Origin: Lactobacillaceae bacterium
GTDB taxonomy: Bacteria; Pseudomonadota; Alphaproteobacteria; RF32; CAG-239
DNA: 62,078 bases
Assembly (NCBI GenBank): GCA_031271345.1
Contig: JAISVX010000003.1
Coordinates: 231,374 to 293,451 of the forward strand
Direction: 5' to 3'
Shown: positions 42,877 to 50,668 of the stretch, piece by piece
Layout: the number at the start of each line of letters is the position of its first letter
Position numbering within the stretch: the stretch's first letter is position 1
The notes under the pieces: generated by a model
Database searches by the model: none
Told to the model about the DNA's origin: nothing
The model's input: only the letters and a program-made list of their open reading frames with translations
Position numbers and translations under genes: made by a program

Positions 42877-43389
42877 TTATCTTCTTAGGAAAATTGCCTC
42901 GGCTTCACACCTTCTAATTCTTTGATTGTTTACCATTTGCTCCCGGCATATAACAGGCTCTCTTCCGCCGCATGTGCATCTTTGTACGCTTATTCCGTTA
43001 ACAACGGTATTAACGCAGCCGCTGACTTTTTCTGGAGCAATTGAAGCGGATGAAGCTGTTTTTACAGAATCCGCCTGGTATCTTTGATATTCCATTGCTT
43101 CGTATCGCTGTTGTTTTTCTCTGTTTTTATATTCCACTCTTCTTTCTGTTCTTGTCTCTGGAGCATTGCAGCACTGATATTCGGTTTTATACTCGGTGAT
43201 GTATTCCACTTTAGAGTTTTCATCCTCTAACTTGCGCAGCTCATTAACGCACTTGTCCATTCTTTTGCCGTCTGCGGGACAAATTCCCATTTTATTTATG
43301 CAAATATCTTCATATCTTGCCAAATCGTCAGTTGTAGAAGAACATCCGGCAATTAAAGCAACAGCAAGGATTGATAAGGCTTTTCTCAT
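42877..43389 (-). CDS. Hypothetical Cys-rich lipoprotein
   Basis: 170 residues from ATG 43389 (GGAG six bases upstream; the frame extends four codons further). The lipobox LIAGCSS places the lipidated Cys at residue 16. The mature protein has about ten further Cys, including CQCC-type YQCCNAPE, RCTCGG and CRE, plus a Tyr/Arg/Glu-rich middle (RRVEYKNREKQQRYEAMEYQ). Many disulfides or metal binding are possible. No family recognised. First gene of a likely two-gene unit with the exported protein downstream. Confidence 0.7.
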   Translation of the reverse strand: MRKALSILAVALIAGCSSTTDDLARYEDICINKMGICPADGKRMDKCVNELRKLEDENSKVEYITEYKTEYQCCNAPETRTERRVEYKNREKQQRYEAMEYQRYQADSVKTASSASIAPEKVSGCVNTVVNGISVQRCTCGGREPVICREQMVNNQRIRRCEAEAIFLRR

Positions 43390-43541
43390 ATTAATCTCCA
43401 TTAGTCTTTATTTTCTACCTAGTATAATAAAATATTGAATAATGTAAAGAATAAAGCACAGAGCCTCATGTTTATATTTTATCAAAGTAATTGGTATTTA
43501 TAATATTTTTGTATACTATGTTTTACAGATAATTAAGAGAT

Positions 43542-45605
43542 ATGGGTTTAGTTCAATTGGCAAAAATAAAGATGTTTATACATAACCTTAAGGAAACTTT
43601 CTTTTTAGAAAGATTCCGCTGGTTTATATGGTCTCCAGTTCTCTTTGCAGCGGGAATTGGCATATATTTTGCTTTGCCGTTTGAGATTTCAAAATGGATA
43701 GTTTTGTTTTTATTGGAACTCTTGCTTACTTTAGCTTTTGTATATAGAGCTAATTACGGCAGGCTTTTTGTTCTTTATAATGTTTTTATCATTGTTTTAG
43801 GTTTTGCGGTTGCCTGCCTGCAGGCATATTATCTCAGCAAGAAAATTTATGATGCTCCGAGCGGAATGGTTTATATTACGGCAAGGATAACCAATTTGGA
43901 ACATAATTATCGCGGCAGACAAAGGATAGATGTTGAAGACGTTCATAATTTTGATAAAGAACATATAAAAGGAAGATACAGGCTGACGCTTATGCTGCCA
44001 AACTCCGCGATTAAGGTTGGAGACTGTATAGAAGCTGTAGTTGACATTTCTTCTTCCGATAAGCCGGCAATTGTCGGAGGGTATCAATATCACAGGCAGT
44101 TATTTTTTGACGGAATAAGCGGGGTAGGCTACATTCCGAGCAGAGCGTTGGTTCTTGACGACTGTAAGTCTCCCAATATAATTTCAGACTTTATCGGCAA
44201 TCTCCGCCAGTCAATCTCAAAAAGAATTTTTAAAGTTCTGCCAAGCGACCAGGCTTCGATTGTAACAGCTATTTCTACAGGAGACAGGGGCAGGATAAAA
44301 CCAGAAATAAGAGAAAATTATAGAGATTCCGGCTTGGCGCACTTTTTATCAATATCTGGTCTTCATATAACCATGATTACAGGCTTGATGTTTTTCTTTA
44401 TCCGTTTGATTACCGCCTCCATACCACTGATAGCGACAAGAGTTGATTCAAAGAAAATCTCTGCCTTTGCGGCTTTATTAATGAGCATTGTTTACCTAAT
44501 GGTATCTGGAGCGGACATTCCGGCTCAAAGAGCTTTTGTTATGACAACAATAGTGCTTTTGGGCATTTTGCTGGACAGGACGGCAATATCAATGCGAATA
44601 CTTGCAATAGCTGCATTTATTGTTTTGTTGGTATCTCCGCAGTCTCTTATCGGTCCGAGCTTTCAAATGTCTTTTTCGGCGGTTGTCGCTCTTGTGGCTT
44701 TTTATGAAAGATATGCCGGAGGGATAAGCAAATTTTTAAAAGGCGATAATTATTCCACCAGTTCATACATGCTGAGGTTTTTGAAAATCTGCTGGGTTTA
44801 TATAATCGGCATAATGCTGACCGACTTAGTCGCAAGTATAACAACGTCAGTTTTTGCGGTTTATCATTTTAACCGCATAGCAGTTTACACAACATTTGGA
44901 AATATGCTTTCAGGTCCGATTATTGGTTTTATAATAATGCCGTTTTTATTGCTTTCATTGATATTAATGCCGATAGGATTAGATTGGCTTCCGTTAAAAA
45001 TCACAGGTTTTGGAGCAGGTTTGGTCAATGATATAACAAAAGATGTCGCGTCTCTTCCAAATGCGTCTGTTCAGGTTTTGTCTTTTCCGACCTGGTCAAT
45101 ATTGCTTATGGTTTTGGGCGGACTGTGGGTTTGCGTATGGCAGCAGAAATGGAGAACTTGGGGCTGGGTACTGATATTTGTTGGTTTTCTCGGCATATTC
45201 TCCGTTTCAAATCCTGACATAATCGTAAATGACGGCGCGTCAGTCGTCGCGGTAAAAGATAATAACGGAAATATGATAATCCTTCCAAGTAAGGGAAATA
45301 ATTCTTTGAAAAAGCTGTGGCGGGAAAAAACCGCAAGCGAAAATGTTTCAAAGAAAGAATATAAGCTTCTGAAAGACATATATTATAACGGTGAAGTTGA
45401 CAAAGACTGGGTTGATTTGAAATGCGGCAAAAAATATTGCGATTATAAGGCGCGGGTTAGAATATATAAATCCGGCAGGCTTTATGATATAGAAAAGAAG
45501 AAAAACTTTTTAGTTCCAAGCGGCGGAAATATAAGGATAAGGTCAGGGCTGCTGGAAATTGAAACAATTGACGAATATGTCGGCAACAGAATTTATTCAA
45601 AATAA
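43542..45605 (+). CDS. comEC: ComEC/Rec2-type DNA uptake channel protein
   Basis: 687 residues. The N-terminal DUF4131 region with two to three membrane helices and an OB-like domain is followed by the Competence domain: RGRIKPEIRENYRDSGLAHF and LSISGLHITMITGLM (about 265-300), then several helices. After the last helices comes only ~130 residues of a degenerate lactamase-like domain (DIIVNDGASVVAVKDNNGNM) with no HxHxDH motif, as in other alphaproteobacterial ComEC proteins. It moves single-stranded DNA across the inner membrane during transformation. DprA is also in this window. Confidence 0.92.
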   Translation: MGLVQLAKIKMFIHNLKETFFLERFRWFIWSPVLFAAGIGIYFALPFEISKWIVLFLLELLLTLAFVYRANYGRLFVLYNVFIIVLGFAVACLQAYYLSKKIYDAPSGMVYITARITNLEHNYRGRQRIDVEDVHNFDKEHIKGRYRLTLMLPNSAIKVGDCIEAVVDISSSDKPAIVGGYQYHRQLFFDGISGVGYIPSRALVLDDCKSPNIISDFIGNLRQSISKRIFKVLPSDQASIVTAISTGDRGRIKPEIRENYRDSGLAHFLSISGLHITMITGLMFFFIRLITASIPLIATRVDSKKISAFAALLMSIVYLMVSGADIPAQRAFVMTTIVLLGILLDRTAISMRILAIAAFIVLLVSPQSLIGPSFQMSFSAVVALVAFYERYAGGISKFLKGDNYSTSSYMLRFLKICWVYIIGIMLTDLVASITTSVFAVYHFNRIAVYTTFGNMLSGPIIGFIIMPFLLLSLILMPIGLDWLPLKITGFGAGLVNDITKDVASLPNASVQVLSFPTWSILLMVLGGLWVCVWQQKWRTWGWVLIFVGFLGIFSVSNPDIIVNDGASVVAVKDNNGNMIILPSKGNNSLKKLWREKTASENVSKKEYKLLKDIYYNGEVDKDWVDLKCGKKYCDYKARVRIYKSGRLYDIEKKKNFLVPSGGNIRIRSGLLEIETIDEYVGNRIYSK

Positions 45606-45623
45606 AAAACCATTTTAAAAAAT

Positions 45624-45649
45624 AAGCAAGCCTCAATTGAGGCTTGCTT
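45624..45649. terminator. Bidirectional terminator
   Basis: AAGCAAGCCTC (45624-45634), loop AATT, GAGGCTTGCTT (45639-45649), between convergent comEC and the orphan gene. Confidence 0.85.
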
Positions 45650-45666
45650 CAAGAGTTGTTCGTTTC

Positions 45667-46533
45667 TTAGGATTTCAACAGCAAAAGAACTTTAATCGCG
45701 ATTTTTTCGATGCTTTCCGCTTCTTCTCTTTCGACTATCGCAAGTTTATGCTCGCAGTTTACCTCCCTTGCCTTAATCAACCTTTCTATGTGCTTGCTTT
45801 CAAGTTCCGTTGGAGGATACTTACGGCTGGCGAACATTTTAGTGTTGATTTCGGTATGAAACTTGATTTTTGTCTGCTCCTTTAGCGACTTTTCTTTTGT
45901 ATAAACAGCATCTATAAGCAAATTCACCAGTTTAAGTGTTTTTGTCGAATCGCTTATGTTGAAGATTTTTTGTGTTTGTGCAAAAGGATTGCCTGGAGTT
46001 TCCATCAATATGTCGAGCTTTGTTTGAACGTCGCGCAGCTCTCGAGCAGAGAATCTGTTCTCTTCCGAAGCTTTGGCAGGTTCGTCTTTCTGCGCTTTTT
46101 GAAGCAGGTCGGCAAAGATTAGCATTACGCTGTCTTTCTGCGTTTCAAGAAAAGCTAGTTTTTGTTCAACCATTTCTTTTCTTTCTACGGCCTCTGCATG
46201 AAATTTACGAACAATGCCCACTTCTTGAGGCTCTCTCCATGTTTTTTCTTCCGCTTTCGCAAGTTTCAGGTCGTTTTTTGCCCTAGCTTTGCTCCACTCT
46301 ATGCGCACCAGTTCTTCATAAGCCATTCCGAGCGTTTCGGCATCGTAGACATTATTCAGATGGAATATGTCGCCAGCCAGGAAGAAAAGGGAAGCGTCGC
46401 CGTTTTGGATTGCATTGTCAAGTTTTTTGACTTTGCCTTCGAGCGACCACTTTGCGGTTGTTTGGTGTACATAAGCAATTGCCGCGATTACCGCTGCAAG
46501 CGCAAGAAATTTGAAGATTTTTTTTGTTTTCAT
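45667..46533 (-). CDS. Hypothetical membrane-anchored coiled-coil protein (SD-less orphan 3)
   Basis: 288 residues, no family recognised. One N-terminal membrane helix (IFKFLALAAVIAAIAYVH, about 6-23), then almost entirely charged helix with coiled-coil character (KNDLKLAKAEEKTWREPQEV, FHAEAVERKEMVEQKLAFLE), so probably a periplasmic or envelope rod. A consensus promoter is present but no Shine-Dalgarno: AAAATTCGTTTGTT precedes ATG. The leader contains AGTATAAACC, similar to the leaders of orphans 2 and 4. Transcription is probably independent of the neighbouring orphan gene, which has its own promoter and terminator. Confidence 0.65.
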   Translation of the reverse strand: MKTKKIFKFLALAAVIAAIAYVHQTTAKWSLEGKVKKLDNAIQNGDASLFFLAGDIFHLNNVYDAETLGMAYEELVRIEWSKARAKNDLKLAKAEEKTWREPQEVGIVRKFHAEAVERKEMVEQKLAFLETQKDSVMLIFADLLQKAQKDEPAKASEENRFSARELRDVQTKLDILMETPGNPFAQTQKIFNISDSTKTLKLVNLLIDAVYTKEKSLKEQTKIKFHTEINTKMFASRKYPPTELESKHIERLIKAREVNCEHKLAIVEREEAESIEKIAIKVLLLLKS

Positions 46534-46592
46534 AACAAACGAATTTTATTTTTGGTTTATACTAATTTACTAATGTAATTGAAATTTAGTCT

Positions 46593-46621
46593 AAAATAGC
46601 ATTTTTCGAAAATTTTGTCAA
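46593..46621 (-). promoter_or_regulatory. Promoter of SD-less orphan 3
   Basis: Minus strand: TTGACA (46621-46616), 17 bases, TATTTT (46598-46593), a near-consensus promoter. The leader of about 50 bases starts with TAGACTAAATTTCAATT, close to the leader of orphan 4. Confidence 0.7.
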
Positions 46622-46648
46622 TATTTTTTTATGCTTTTTAAAAAACTT

Positions 46649-46674
46649 GACCGCTCTTGACTAAAAGAGCGGTC
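46649..46674 (-). terminator. Terminator of SD-less orphan 4
   Basis: GACCGCTCTT (plus-strand 46649-46658) pairs with AAGAGCGGTC (46665-46674). On the minus strand it is followed by AAGTTTTTT, so it ends the gene at 46697-47197 just before the promoter of the next orphan. Confidence 0.85.
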
Positions 46675-46696
46675 TGGTTAAGGTGTAAAGGAGGGC

Positions 46697-47197
46697 TTAT
46701 TCCACTGCCATCCTTGATAATGTGCCGTTGAAGGAGTTTAACAGCGCCTCATGGCTGCCGCGTCCGTCCAGGTAGTACACAACTGCGCACCTACAGTCTC
46801 TGAAATCTTCCGCGGTTGCGTTCGGAAAACGTTTTACAAAGCTTTCGAACGTCAGGCGACTGGCTTCGTAGTCATCGGCGAGATACCCTAAAAGCGTCTC
46901 GGGGTCTTTGTCATCGGCGATGTCCGCAAATTTTTCCAGAGCTTTGATAAGTTCTCCGTCCGTTTTTTCATCTTCTTCGCTTTGCATAAAGTTAACGAAG
47001 TTTTTGGTCTCGATAACGAGGAGGATGTCGTGATACGCCTTTGTCATAGCTCGGAATTTTTCGGCGGGCATGTTGCCGAACATCGAGTGGAAACCCAGCA
47101 TATATTTGCCTGAGCAGTTTGTATCTCCCTCATAAAGCTTAATAAGCTTTTGCTTGAGTTCTTCCAATCTTTGACTGGAAACGATTAAATTTCTCAT
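46697..47197 (-). CDS. Hypothetical soluble helical protein (SD-less orphan 4)
   Basis: 166 residues, no family recognised, no signal peptide. Mostly helical with an acidic middle (SEEDEKTDGELIKALEKFAD) and a C-terminal region containing DCRCAVVYYLDGRGSHEALL. A good promoter is present but no Shine-Dalgarno: TTAAAACATAATTGT precedes ATG. It looks more G+C-rich than its surroundings. It lies directly upstream (in transcription sense) of orphan 3 but is a separate unit with its own terminator. Confidence 0.65.
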   Translation of the reverse strand: MRNLIVSSQRLEELKQKLIKLYEGDTNCSGKYMLGFHSMFGNMPAEKFRAMTKAYHDILLVIETKNFVNFMQSEEDEKTDGELIKALEKFADIADDKDPETLLGYLADDYEASRLTFESFVKRFPNATAEDFRDCRCAVVYYLDGRGSHEALLNSFNGTLSRMAVE

Positions 47198-47256
47198 ACA
47201 ATTATGTTTTAAGGTGTTTTACAATAGAACATTCAGATAAAAATTGATTTTGTCTA

Positions 47257-47285
47257 ATATTACTCTGTAGTTTTAGAAAAGTCAA
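47257..47285 (-). promoter_or_regulatory. Promoter of SD-less orphan 4
   Basis: Minus strand: TTGACT (47285-47280), 17 bases, TAATAT (47262-47257). The transcript begins near TAGACAAAATCAATTTT, matching the leader of orphan 3 in order and spacing. Confidence 0.65.
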
Positions 47286-47288
47286 ATC

Positions 47289-47318
47289 AAAAAACAGCCA
47301 ACGCAACGGCTGTTTTTT
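47289..47318 (-). terminator. Terminator of prfC
   Basis: AAAAAACAGCC (47289-47299) pairs with GGCTGTTTTTT (47308-47318) around AACGCAAC. It lies only a few bases beyond the prfC stop codon and immediately upstream of the orphan 4 promoter. Confidence 0.85.
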
Positions 47319-47323
47319 GTTAG

Positions 47324-48904
47324 TTATTTATTAAATGTCTGTTCTCTGGTCTTGGTTAAAACAAGTTTGGGATAATCTTCGCTCATTTTATTTAAGTGCC
47401 ATGAGTTTCGGGCAAGAAACACCACTTCTCCATCGTGATCTTCGGCAACGCATGTTCTATTTTCATCCGTAAACTTTTTCATCGTTGCGCTGTCGTCTGA
47501 TGAAACCCAGCGGGCGGTGTAATACTGAGTCGGTTCAAACATAACAGGAATGTTGAACTCATTTTTAATTCTGTCCGCCATAACGTCAAACTGAAGTGTT
47601 CCGACAGCGCCGACAATCCACTCGGCGCCTATTGTCGGTTTAAAGACGCTTGCGCCGCCTTCTTCCGCAATCTGCATTAAAGCATTTCCAAGGTGTTTTG
47701 ATTTAAGCGGGTCAGTGCTTCTGACGCTTTTCAATAACTCGGGAGCAAAAGTCGGAATGCCTGTAAATTGGATTTTTTCGCCTTCGGTTAAAGTATCGCC
47801 GATACGAAGCTGTCCATGGTTCGGGATACCGATAATATCGCCGGCAAAAGCATCTTCCGCAAGCTCTCTGTCTTGCGCCAGAAACATTACCGGGGTTGGT
47901 ACTTTTATCTCTTTTCCCGTTCTGACCTGCAAAAGTTTCATGCCTCTTTTGAAATGCCCGGAGCAAATTCTCATAAAAGCAATTCTGTCTCTATGTTTAG
48001 GGTCCATATTTGCCTGAATTTTAAAAACAAATCCGGTGACTTTATTTTCGTCAGGACTGACTAATCTCTCGATGGTGCTTTGCTTGCGGGGAGTTGGAGC
48101 TATGTCGTGCAGACCTTCCAAGACCTCTTTAACGCCAAAGTTATTAACCGCGCTGCCAAAGAAAACAGGAGTCATAGAGCCGTTTAGAAAAGATTCCAGG
48201 TCAAAAGCCGGGCAGAGTTCTCTAATCATCGTTACGTCTTCGCGAAGTTTTACCGCGAGATGGGAAGGCAGCAGTTCGTCAATTTTTGGATCGTCGATAC
48301 CTTTTGCCTTTTCGATTATGTCATTAGCTCCGCCTTTTTTATTCATAAGAATAAGCTGGTCGTTAATTAAGTCGTAACATCCGACAAATTCTTTGCCCAT
48401 GCCGATTGGCCAGCTTGCGGGAGAAACATCAAGAGCCAGCGTTTTTTCAATATCGTCAAGAAGCATAAAAGGGTCCAGACCCTCGCGGTCCATCTTGTTT
48501 ATAAAAGTAAGAATAGGGATATTGCGAAGCCTGCAAACTTCAAACAGTTTTTTTGTCTGGGTTTCAATACCTTTTGCAACGTCCAAAACCATCACCGCGC
48601 TGTCAACGGCGGTTAATACGCGGTATGTATCTTCGGAGAAGTCTTCGTGTCCAGGGGTGTCGAGGAGGTTAAAGCTTATACCGTTATAATCAAAAGTCAT
48701 AACCGACGATGCGACGGAGATACCGCGTTCCTGCTCAACTTTCATCCAGTCTGAACGCGCGCGCCTTCTTTCGCCCTTTGCCTTAACTTCTCCGGCCTGT
48801 TGGATAGCTCCCCCGAAAAGCAGCAGTTTTTCAGTAAGTGTTGTCTTGCCGGCATCTGGGTGCGCGATGATTGCAAATGTTTTACGCGGTTGAAATTTAG
48901 TCAT
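47324..48904 (-). CDS. prfC: Peptide chain release factor 3
   Basis: 526 residues, family length. A GTPase that removes RF1/RF2 from the ribosome after termination. G1 is AHPDAGKTTLTEKLL (15-29), RRRARSDWMKVEQERGISV is the switch I region, DTPGHEDFSEDTYR is G3, and NKMDREG is G4. The C-terminal domains contain GEWIVG-type GAEWIVGAVGTLQFDVMADR. Weak AATGAGAGAAAT precedes ATG. Single gene. Confidence 0.97.
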   Translation of the reverse strand: MTKFQPRKTFAIIAHPDAGKTTLTEKLLLFGGAIQQAGEVKAKGERRRARSDWMKVEQERGISVASSVMTFDYNGISFNLLDTPGHEDFSEDTYRVLTAVDSAVMVLDVAKGIETQTKKLFEVCRLRNIPILTFINKMDREGLDPFMLLDDIEKTLALDVSPASWPIGMGKEFVGCYDLINDQLILMNKKGGANDIIEKAKGIDDPKIDELLPSHLAVKLREDVTMIRELCPAFDLESFLNGSMTPVFFGSAVNNFGVKEVLEGLHDIAPTPRKQSTIERLVSPDENKVTGFVFKIQANMDPKHRDRIAFMRICSGHFKRGMKLLQVRTGKEIKVPTPVMFLAQDRELAEDAFAGDIIGIPNHGQLRIGDTLTEGEKIQFTGIPTFAPELLKSVRSTDPLKSKHLGNALMQIAEEGGASVFKPTIGAEWIVGAVGTLQFDVMADRIKNEFNIPVMFEPTQYYTARWVSSDDSATMKKFTDENRTCVAEDHDGEVVFLARNSWHLNKMSEDYPKLVLTKTREQTFNK

Positions 48905-49038
48905 TTATTTCTCTCATTTTTCTCAAATTTGAGCGCATACTATATAATTATCCCCATAATTACAATGTTTTTTTTAAATATTAAAATTTTCTGCTTGATT
49001 TTAACTTCTTTTTGTATTAATTATGCAGCTGTTAATGC

Positions 49039-49123
49039 GCGGGTGTGGCGAAATTGGTAGACGCACTTGACTTAGGATCAAGCGCCGTGAGGCTTGGGAG
49101 TTCAAATCTCTTCACCCGCACCA
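49039..49123 (+). tRNA. tRNA-Leu (anticodon UAG)
   Basis: An 85-base type II tRNA with a long variable arm. The acceptor GCGGGTG pairs with CACCCGC, the D-arm contains TGGCGAAATTGGTAGACGCA, the anticodon stem CTTGA/TCAAG with loop CTTAGGA gives UAG, the variable arm is GCGCCGTGAGGCTT, the T-loop is GTTCAAATC, and CCA is encoded. Confidence 0.96.
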
Positions 49124-49130
49124 ATTAAAG

Positions 49131-49158
49131 ACCTGCCTTCCAAAGAAGCAGGTTTTTT
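49131..49158 (+). terminator. Terminator of the tRNA-Leu gene
   Basis: ACCTGCCTTC and GAAGCAGGT pair with one bulged C, then TTTTTT, 7 bases after CCA. Confidence 0.75.
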
Positions 49159-49201
49159 AATTATAATGAAATATAATATCAACTAGTGAGAACATAATAT
49201 C

Positions 49202-50611
49202 ATGAACGTCAAAGAATTAAAATCCGAAGGACTTAAGAAAGAGTATAAAGTTACTCTTCCAAGCAAAAATTTTGAAGAGAAGGTTAACAAAAAACTTGAA
49301 GAAGTAGCTAAAAAAGTAAAAATTCAGGGTTTTAGACCAGGAAAAGCTCCAAAAGCTATGGTTGAAAAACAATATAGGGCTTCTGTTGTCGGAGAAGTTT
49401 TAGAGAGTTTAATTCAAGATGCTGCGGCAGAGCTGCTGAAAAGCAAAAAACTCAGCCCGGCTGTTCTTCCAGACGTGAAAATCACAAAATTTGAAGATGG
49501 CAAAGATATTGAAATGGAAGTTTCGGTTGAAGTTCTTCCAGAGATTAAGGTAGGCGATTTTTCTGGTATCAAACTTGACAAACAGGTTGTGGAAGTAGAT
49601 GCCGCAGAAGTTGATAAAGCCCTTAAATATATGTCTGAATCCAGAAGAGAAACTCAAAAAATTTCCGCAAAAAGAGCGTCAAAAAACGGCGATACTCTCA
49701 TAATTGATTTCGTCGGCTCTGTCGACGGCGTTGAGTTCCAAGGCGGAAAAGGCGGCGATTATCCGCTTGTTCTTGGCTCCAACACATTTATCCCCGGCTT
49801 TGAAGAGCAGTTGGTTGGAAAAAATGTTGGCGATAAAGTTGATGTAAAAGTTAAGTTTCCCGAAAACTATCATGCAAAAGATTTAGCTGGAAAAGACAGC
49901 GTTTTTGCAGTTGAAGTTAAAGAAATCAGAGAGCCTAAAGTTGTTGAAATCAATGAAGAATTTGCAAAATCTTTAGGTGAAAAATCTTTGGCTGACCTTA
50001 AGGCAAAAGTCAAAGACAGAATTGCCGCAGACTATGAAAAAGCCAGCCGCATGAAGCTAAAACGCAAGCTTCTTGACGCTTTGGATAAAGAATACAATTT
50101 TCAGGTTCCGGCATCTTTGCTGGATCAGGAATATGACGCGATTGTTAAGCAGTATCAGCATGCGAAAGAGCATAATCACTTAGACCCGGAAGACGCAAAT
50201 CGTTCTGAGAAAGATATTTTGGCTGAATATAAAGATATTGCGCTTCGCAGGGTTAAATTAGGTCTGCTGCTGTCTGAGGCTGCAAAAGAAGCCAAAGTTG
50301 TTGTTGAAGCCAATGATATTAACAACGCAATTATGGAAGAAGCAAGAAAATATCCTGGTCAGGAACAAATGGTGCTGGAATATTACTTGAAGAACAAAGA
50401 CGCAGTAGAAGCTTTGAGAGCGCCGATTTATGAAGATAAAATCGTTGACTACATTTTGGGCAAAGTAAAACTTAATAATTTGCCTGTCTCTGTAGAAGAA
50501 CTTTATAATTTTGATGACGATGCTCCTGCAAAGAAAAAAGCTCCGGCAAAAAAGGCTGTAGAAAAAAAGGAACCAAAAGCTGAACCGAAAACGAAGGCAG
50601 CTAAAAAATAA
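49202..50611 (+). CDS. tig: Trigger factor
   Basis: 469 residues. Ribosome-bound chaperone and prolyl isomerase. The N-terminal ribosome-binding domain includes GFRPGKAPKAMVEKQY (the G-F-R-x-G-x-x-P signature, around 43-58). The FKBP-like domain lies at about 155-245 (NGDTLIIDFVGSVDGVEFQG ... VLGSNTFIPGFEEQLVG). A helical C-terminal chaperone domain is followed by a Lys/Ala/Pro tail (about 435-469). It lacks adjacent clpP-clpX, which often follow tig elsewhere. Preceded by tRNA-Leu. Confidence 0.96.
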   Translation: MNVKELKSEGLKKEYKVTLPSKNFEEKVNKKLEEVAKKVKIQGFRPGKAPKAMVEKQYRASVVGEVLESLIQDAAAELLKSKKLSPAVLPDVKITKFEDGKDIEMEVSVEVLPEIKVGDFSGIKLDKQVVEVDAAEVDKALKYMSESRRETQKISAKRASKNGDTLIIDFVGSVDGVEFQGGKGGDYPLVLGSNTFIPGFEEQLVGKNVGDKVDVKVKFPENYHAKDLAGKDSVFAVEVKEIREPKVVEINEEFAKSLGEKSLADLKAKVKDRIAADYEKASRMKLKRKLLDALDKEYNFQVPASLLDQEYDAIVKQYQHAKEHNHLDPEDANRSEKDILAEYKDIALRRVKLGLLLSEAAKEAKVVVEANDINNAIMEEARKYPGQEQMVLEYYLKNKDAVEALRAPIYEDKIVDYILGKVKLNNLPVSVEELYNFDDDAPAKKKAPAKKAVEKKEPKAEPKTKAAKK

Positions 50612-50619
50612 GTTTTTCA

Positions 50620-50643
50620 AAAGCCCTCCCTAAAGAGGGCTTT
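50620..50643. terminator. Terminator after tig
   Basis: AAAGCCCTC (50620-50628), loop CCTAAA, GAGGGCTTT (50635-50643). Confidence 0.85.
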
Positions 50644-50668
50644 CTGATAATTTCTTGAAAGAAAGTCT

